Below are positions 59,893 to 64,000 of a DNA stretch of 64,000 bases, one piece after another. The notes beneath the pieces are model-generated. The model was not told where the DNA came from and searched no databases. It was given only the letters and a program-made list of their open reading frames with translations. A program made the position numbers and the translations under genes. The number at the start of each line of letters is the position of its first letter. The first letter of the stretch is position 1. Origin of the DNA: Pseudomonas rubra (GTDB taxonomy: Bacteria; Pseudomonadota; Gammaproteobacteria; Pseudomonadales; Pseudomonadaceae); assembly GCF_028656935.1 (NCBI RefSeq), contig NZ_JAMDGZ010000021.1, positions 1 through 64,000 on the forward strand, in the 5' to 3' direction.

Positions 59893-60314
59893 TCAGTGCC
59901 TCGCGCCTGATCAGCGGCGCGCTGCTGACCCTGGCTGCCTGGCTCGCCGCCCAGTGCGTGCTGCAACTGAGCCGTGCACCTGTGCCAGCAAGCGCCCAGC
60001 AGCAGGAATTGCAGCCATTGCCGGGGCTGATGGTCGGCCACTGGCAGGCCCGTGGTGAGGCTGGCGGCGTGCCGCTGACCGCTTTGCCTCTGCAATACCT
60101 GGGCGGCCTGCGGGCCGTGCCGCTCAGCGCCACCGTGGTGGTGTTGCGCTATGGCCAGGCCACGCGCTCGTTGCGCCGTGGCCAGCGCCTGGCTCCAGGC
60201 ATCGTCCTGGTCGAGATCGATGAGCAGGGGCTGATTTTTGATAACCAGGGGCGGCGCGAACGCCTGCCCTGGCCGCCACGGCCTGCCGTGACCGGCTTCA
60301 AGCGCCAAGGATGA
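59889..60314 (+). CDS. gspC: Type II secretion protein GspC (short form)
   Basis: Inner-membrane linker that contacts the secretin. The 141-residue protein has an N-terminal membrane helix (ISGALLTLAAWLAAQCVL), a Pro/Gln linker, and an HR-type domain (ATRSLRRGQRLAPGIVLVEI). No PDZ or coiled-coil domain, so it is shorter than typical 200 to 300-residue GspC. The start is GTG at 59889 within the previous gene's last codons (GTGA). It ends directly at gspD. Confidence 0.82.
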   Translation: MISASRLISGALLTLAAWLAAQCVLQLSRAPVPASAQQQELQPLPGLMVGHWQARGEAGGVPLTALPLQYLGGLRAVPLSATVVVLRYGQATRSLRRGQRLAPGIVLVEIDEQGLIFDNQGRRERLPWPPRPAVTGFKRQG

Positions 60315-60317
60315 ATG

Positions 60318-62270
60318 ATGATCGCAAGACTCTGCCTGGCCAGCATGCTGAGCCTGGGCCTCAACCTGGCCTGGGCCGAAGAGCCGGTGGCACTGGATGA
60401 CAACGAAACCCCGCTGTATGAAGTGAACTTCGTCGACACCGAGCTCAGCGAATTTATCGACAGCGTCTCGCAGATCACCGGCACCACCTTCATCGTCGAT
60501 CCACGGGTCCAGGGCAAGGTCACGGTGCGCACGGTCGACCGCCACGACAGCGAGGCGATCTACGACATCTTCCTGGCCCAGTTGCGCGCCCAGGGTTTTG
60601 CCGCCGTCGACCTGCCCAACGGCAGCGTCAAGATCGTCCCCGACCAGGCTGCGCGTCTTGAGCCGGTGCCGGTGGAAAGCGCCGGCAAAGCGGCGCAAGG
60701 CAGCGACGGGGTGGCTACTCGCGTGTTCAATGTGCGCAACGCCGCCAGCGAGCAGTTACTGGGAATTCTCAAGCCGCTGATCGATCCCCGGGTCGGGGTC
60801 ATCACCCCGTATCCTGCGGCCAACCTGTTGGTGATCACCGATTGGCGCAGCAACCTGGAACGCATCGACAGCCTGCTGCTGCAGCTCGACCAGGTCAGTG
60901 ACGAGCCGATGCAGGTCATGCCCTTGCAGCATGCCAGCGCCAACGACACCAGCAAGTTGATCAACCAGTTGCTGGCCCGTGAGCAGGGCGCCGACAGCGC
61001 CCAGGTGGTGGCCGATCCGCGCAGCAATGCACTGCTGGTGCGCGGCAGCGCCGACAGCCGTGAGCGGGTGCGCGCTTTGTTAGCGCAGTTGGACCGCCCT
61101 GGCGAAAACCTGCGCAGCTCCAACACCCAGGTGATCTACCTGCGTCATGCCAACGCCAGTGAAGTGGTCAAGGTGCTGCGCAGCCTCAGCCAGGACACAT
61201 TGCCAGCCGGCAGCGGCGAGGGCGGCAAGGACGACAAGGCGCCGGCGCCGGTGAGCAGTTCGGGCATTCGCCTGGAATACGAAGAAGGCACCAACGCGGT
61301 GGTCATGGTCGGCCCTGACAGCGAACTGGCGGCCTACCGCAACATCGTCGAGCAACTGGACGTGCGCCGTGCGCAGGTGGTGGTCGAGGCAATCATTGCC
61401 GAAGTCTCGGATTCGCGTGCCGAAGAGCTGGGTGTGCAGTGGCTGTTCGCCGATGAGAAGTTCGGTGCCGGCACGGTCAACTTCGGCAGCAGCGGCCCGA
61501 GCATCGCCGCCATTGCCGGGGCAGCAGCGGGCAAGGACAACGCCGCGCTGGCCAAGCTGCTGTCCGGCACCAACGGCCTGACCGCAGGTCTGGGCAACTT
61601 CGGCGGTGGCTTCAATTTCGCCGTGCTGGTCAACGCACTGAAAAGCAAAAGCGGTTTCAACCTGCTGTCGACGCCGACCCTGCTGACCCTGGACAACGCC
61701 GAGGCGTCGATCCTGGTCGGCCAGGAAGTTCCCTTCGTCACCGGCTCGGTAACCCAGGACAACACCAACCCCTACCAGACCATCGAGCGTAAGGAAGTCG
61801 GGGTCAAGCTGCGCATCAAGCCGCAGATCAATATTGATAACACCGTACGCCTGGATATTGTTCAGGAGGTCTCCTCGATTGCCGACAACGCTTCGGCCAG
61901 CGACGTGATCACCAACAAGCGCGAGATCAAGACCAAGGTCATGGTCGAAGACAACGGCCTGGTGATCCTCGGTGGCCTGATCAGCGACGAGGTCACCTCA
62001 AGCAAACAGAAGGTGCCGCTGCTCGGTGATATTCCTTGGCTGGGGCGGCTGTTCAGTTCCTCCGGTCAGCAGGGCGTGAAGCAGAACCTGATGGTGTTCA
62101 TACGCCCGCGCATTCTGCGTGATGGCCAGGCCCTGGCCAGCTTGAGTGCCGAGAAGTACCGCAACCTGCAGCAGGATACCGCGCTGAAACTGCCGGCCAT
62201 CAGCGACGACGGCAAGCTGTTGCAGGCCTTTCCGGCCAGCCGCTTGCGCCTGGACGAGGGCGTCTGGTGA
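60318..62270 (+). CDS. gspD: Type II secretion secretin GspD
   Basis: Outer-membrane channel of the secretion system. The 650-residue precursor has a signal peptide ending AWA-EEP, then an N0 domain (YEVNFVDTELSEFIDSVSQI), N1-N3 repeats (TRVFNVRNAASEQLLGILKP, QVMPLQHASANDTSKLINQL, QVIYLRHANASEVVKVLRSL), and the secretin core (LSTPTLLTLDNAEASILVGQ, VPLLGDIPWLGRLF). ATG 60318 fits AAGGA six bases upstream; ATG 60315 is one codon earlier. No pilotin-binding extension is obvious. Confidence 0.94.
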   Translation: MIARLCLASMLSLGLNLAWAEEPVALDDNETPLYEVNFVDTELSEFIDSVSQITGTTFIVDPRVQGKVTVRTVDRHDSEAIYDIFLAQLRAQGFAAVDLPNGSVKIVPDQAARLEPVPVESAGKAAQGSDGVATRVFNVRNAASEQLLGILKPLIDPRVGVITPYPAANLLVITDWRSNLERIDSLLLQLDQVSDEPMQVMPLQHASANDTSKLINQLLAREQGADSAQVVADPRSNALLVRGSADSRERVRALLAQLDRPGENLRSSNTQVIYLRHANASEVVKVLRSLSQDTLPAGSGEGGKDDKAPAPVSSSGIRLEYEEGTNAVVMVGPDSELAAYRNIVEQLDVRRAQVVVEAIIAEVSDSRAEELGVQWLFADEKFGAGTVNFGSSGPSIAAIAGAAAGKDNAALAKLLSGTNGLTAGLGNFGGGFNFAVLVNALKSKSGFNLLSTPTLLTLDNAEASILVGQEVPFVTGSVTQDNTNPYQTIERKEVGVKLRIKPQINIDNTVRLDIVQEVSSIADNASASDVITNKREIKTKVMVEDNGLVILGGLISDEVTSSKQKVPLLGDIPWLGRLFSSSGQQGVKQNLMVFIRPRILRDGQALASLSAEKYRNLQQDTALKLPAISDDGKLLQAFPASRLRLDEGVW

Positions 62271-63724
62271 TGCAGTTGCTGCCCTACCGCCTGGCGCGCC
62301 AGGCCGGCCTTGCCGTGGCCCCCGGGGCCAGCGGCTGGAGCCTGTGGCTGTGCGCGGATGCCGACAGCGACCAGTTGCAGGAACTGTTGCGGGTGCAAGG
62401 CCAGCCGGATGAGGTCTGCCACCTGGACCGCGCCAGTTTCGACAGCCAGTTGGGCCAGCTTTACCAGGCCGGCGAAGGGGCAACGGCAGCGTTGATCGAA
62501 GGCATTGGCGAGCAGGTCGACCTCGACGGCCTGATGAGCGAGATGCCGCGTATCGAAGACCTGCTGGAGAGCGACGACGAAGCCCCGGTGATCCGCCTGA
62601 TCAACGGCCTGTTCGCCCAGGCGCTGCGTCTGCAGGCTTCGGACATTCATATCGAGACCTTCGAGCAGAGCCTGGTGGTGCGTCTGCGCGTCGATGGCCA
62701 TCTGCGCGAAGTGCTGCGTCCGCCCCGGGCGTTGTCGGCGATGCTGGTGTCGCGGATCAAGGTCATGGCCCGGCTGGATATTGCCGAGAAGCGCCAGCCC
62801 CAGGATGGCCGTATCACCCTGCGCTCGGCCGGGCGCGAAGTGGACGTGCGGGTCTCGACCCTGCCAGGTATTCACGGCGAGCGGGTGGTGATGCGCGTGC
62901 TCGACAAGCAGGCGAGCCTGCTGGCGCTGGCCAACCTGGGCATGCCGGCGGCGGTGGAGCAGGGCCTGCGCGCGTGCCTGGCGCGGCCTAACGGGATTGT
63001 CCTGAGCACCGGGCCGACCGGTTCGGGCAAGACCACCACCCTGTACGCCAGCCTCAACAGCCTCAATGACGGTAGCCGCAATATCCTGACCGTGGAAGAC
63101 CCGGTCGAGTACGCCATTGCCGGCATCGGCCAGACCGCAATCAATCCGCGCGCCGGGCTGACGTTCGCCACCGGCCTGCGGGCGATCCTGCGCCAGGACC
63201 CGGACGTGATCATGCTCGGCGAGATCCGTGACCGCGAGACCGCGCAGATCGCCGTGCAGGCCAGCCTTACCGGTCACCTGGTGCTGTCGACCCTGCACAC
63301 CAACAGCGCCGTGGGCGCGGTGACGCGCTTGCGCGACATGGGTATCGAACCTTTTCTTATCGCCTCGTGCCTGCGCGGTGTGATGGCCCAGCGCCTGGTA
63401 CGGCGCCTGTGCAGCTGTGCCAGGCCACAACCGTTGCAAGCCGCCGAGCGTCAGCTGTGGCCTGAACTGGCTGGCCTGAGCCAGAGCTTTCATGCGGTCG
63501 GTTGCGAACAGTGCCAAGGCACGGGCTATCGCGGCCGGCTCGGCCTTTACGAGTTCATCGAACTGGACGCCGGGTTGATCGGCCTGCTCTACGACGGCGC
63601 CAGTGAGGTGGCGATGCAGGAACACTTGAATGGGCGTCGGCAAAGCCTCGCCGGCATGGCCAGCGAGTGCCTGCGCCAGGGGCAGACCAGCCTTGCCGAA
63701 GTGCTGCGCGCGGTGCAGGGCTAA
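62270..63724 (+). CDS. gspE: Type II secretion ATPase GspE
   Basis: Cytoplasmic hexameric ATPase driving pseudopilus assembly. The 484-residue protein has an N-terminal docking domain, then RLINGLFAQALRLQASDIHI, Walker A GPTGSGKTTT, the Asp box (LTVEDPVEYAIAGIGQTAIN), and Walker B DPDVIMLGEIRDRETA. The zinc loop has Cys381-x-Cys383 and Cys412-x-x-Cys415, one residue short in the first pair compared with the usual CxxC. ATG 62270 overlaps the gspD stop (TGATG), with GAGGG nine bases upstream. Confidence 0.94.
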   Translation: MQLLPYRLARQAGLAVAPGASGWSLWLCADADSDQLQELLRVQGQPDEVCHLDRASFDSQLGQLYQAGEGATAALIEGIGEQVDLDGLMSEMPRIEDLLESDDEAPVIRLINGLFAQALRLQASDIHIETFEQSLVVRLRVDGHLREVLRPPRALSAMLVSRIKVMARLDIAEKRQPQDGRITLRSAGREVDVRVSTLPGIHGERVVMRVLDKQASLLALANLGMPAAVEQGLRACLARPNGIVLSTGPTGSGKTTTLYASLNSLNDGSRNILTVEDPVEYAIAGIGQTAINPRAGLTFATGLRAILRQDPDVIMLGEIRDRETAQIAVQASLTGHLVLSTLHTNSAVGAVTRLRDMGIEPFLIASCLRGVMAQRLVRRLCSCARPQPLQAAERQLWPELAGLSQSFHAVGCEQCQGTGYRGRLGLYEFIELDAGLIGLLYDGASEVAMQEHLNGRRQSLAGMASECLRQGQTSLAEVLRAVQG

Positions 63725-63727
63725 GCC

Positions 63728-64000
63728 ATGCCGACCTTTCGTTACCAGGCCGTGGACCTCGGTGGGCGCACGCGCAAGGCCAGTATCCAGGCCGACAGCG
63801 AGCGCCATGCGCGGCAGTTGCTGCGCGAGCAGGGATTGTTCGCTCGCCAGTTGCAGCGCCACGAGGCTGGCAATGCGCAGCCGCGACGCCAGAGGGTCAG
63901 CCGCGCCCAGTTGTGCGAACTGACCCGGCAACTGGCAACCCTGACCGGTGCCGGCATCCCCCTGGTGGATGCCTTGGCGACCCTCGAGCGGCAGTTGGTG
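63728..64000 (+). CDS. gspF: Type II secretion inner-membrane protein GspF, partial
   Basis: The N-terminal 91 residues are visible before the window ends. They begin MPTFRYQAVDLGGRTRKASI and continue with SRAQLCELTRQLATLTGAGI and PLVDAL, the standard GspF/PilC N-terminal pattern. It starts three bases after the gspE stop, so the operon continues rightward, presumably to the major pseudopilin genes. Confidence 0.92.
   Translation, partial: MPTFRYQAVDLGGRTRKASIQADSERHARQLLREQGLFARQLQRHEAGNAQPRRQRVSRAQLCELTRQLATLTGAGIPLVDALATLERQLV

Overview
The window is a stretch of a Pseudomonas chromosome, most like the P. putida group. The Entner-Doudoroff block (gap, edd-glk-gltR-gtrS, gtsABCD-oprB, hexR, zwf-pgl-eda), then leuA, an M23 peptidase gene, xseA, guaBA, mco, tadA, mltF and purL, follow the order I recall from P. 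putida. GC is high, tandem genes often overlap as ATGA or TGATG, and pseudomonad REP palindromes sit between genes. I see no tRNA, rRNA, CRISPR array, insertion sequence or prophage, and no gene-free stretch longer than 300 bases.

Layout. 1-17200 is glucose uptake and catabolism: OprB takes glucose into the periplasm, GtsABCD imports it, Glk phosphorylates it, and Zwf, Pgl, Edd, Eda and Gap form the ED route. Control comes from HexR (TTGT-N7-ACAA type sites before edd/gap and zwf), the GltR/GtrS two-component system, and probably Crc/Hfq (AAYAAYAA motifs at the gtsA, gtsD and oprB translation starts). 17258-21187 is a tight three-gene operon of unrecognised helical proteins, one ending in an extreme serine tail. 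21350-31227 is housekeeping: leuA with a Leu-rich leader peptide, an M23 peptidase, xseA, a LysR regulator with a TauE/SafE exporter, a small CxxC protein, and guaBA. 31282-36922 holds two divergent paralogous large toxin-like proteins with a TIKI/ChaN-like C-terminal domain. 36923-44887 is a multicopper oxidase, tadA, mltF, purL and a NIF3-like gene. 44981-52140 is an N-acetylglucosamine PTS regulon (nagE, nagF, nagB-II, nagA, nagR) with a repeat-array operator. 52262-53515 is an orphan TerD-like gene.

53581-64000 looks like a dedicated export locus: tatABC, gspK, a PhoX-type phosphatase with a Tat signal and lipobox, a SoxB/5'-nucleotidase-like protein that has lost its metal ligands, then gspC, gspD, gspE and the start of gspF. 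Three 7-mers at exact 11-bp spacing, resembling a PHO box, precede the operon. This suggests a phosphate-starvation Tat plus type II secretion module, comparable in logic to P. aeruginosa Hxc. The most novel-looking items are the metal-ligand-less SoxB-like protein inside this module, the three-gene Ser-tail operon, and the divergent toxin pair.
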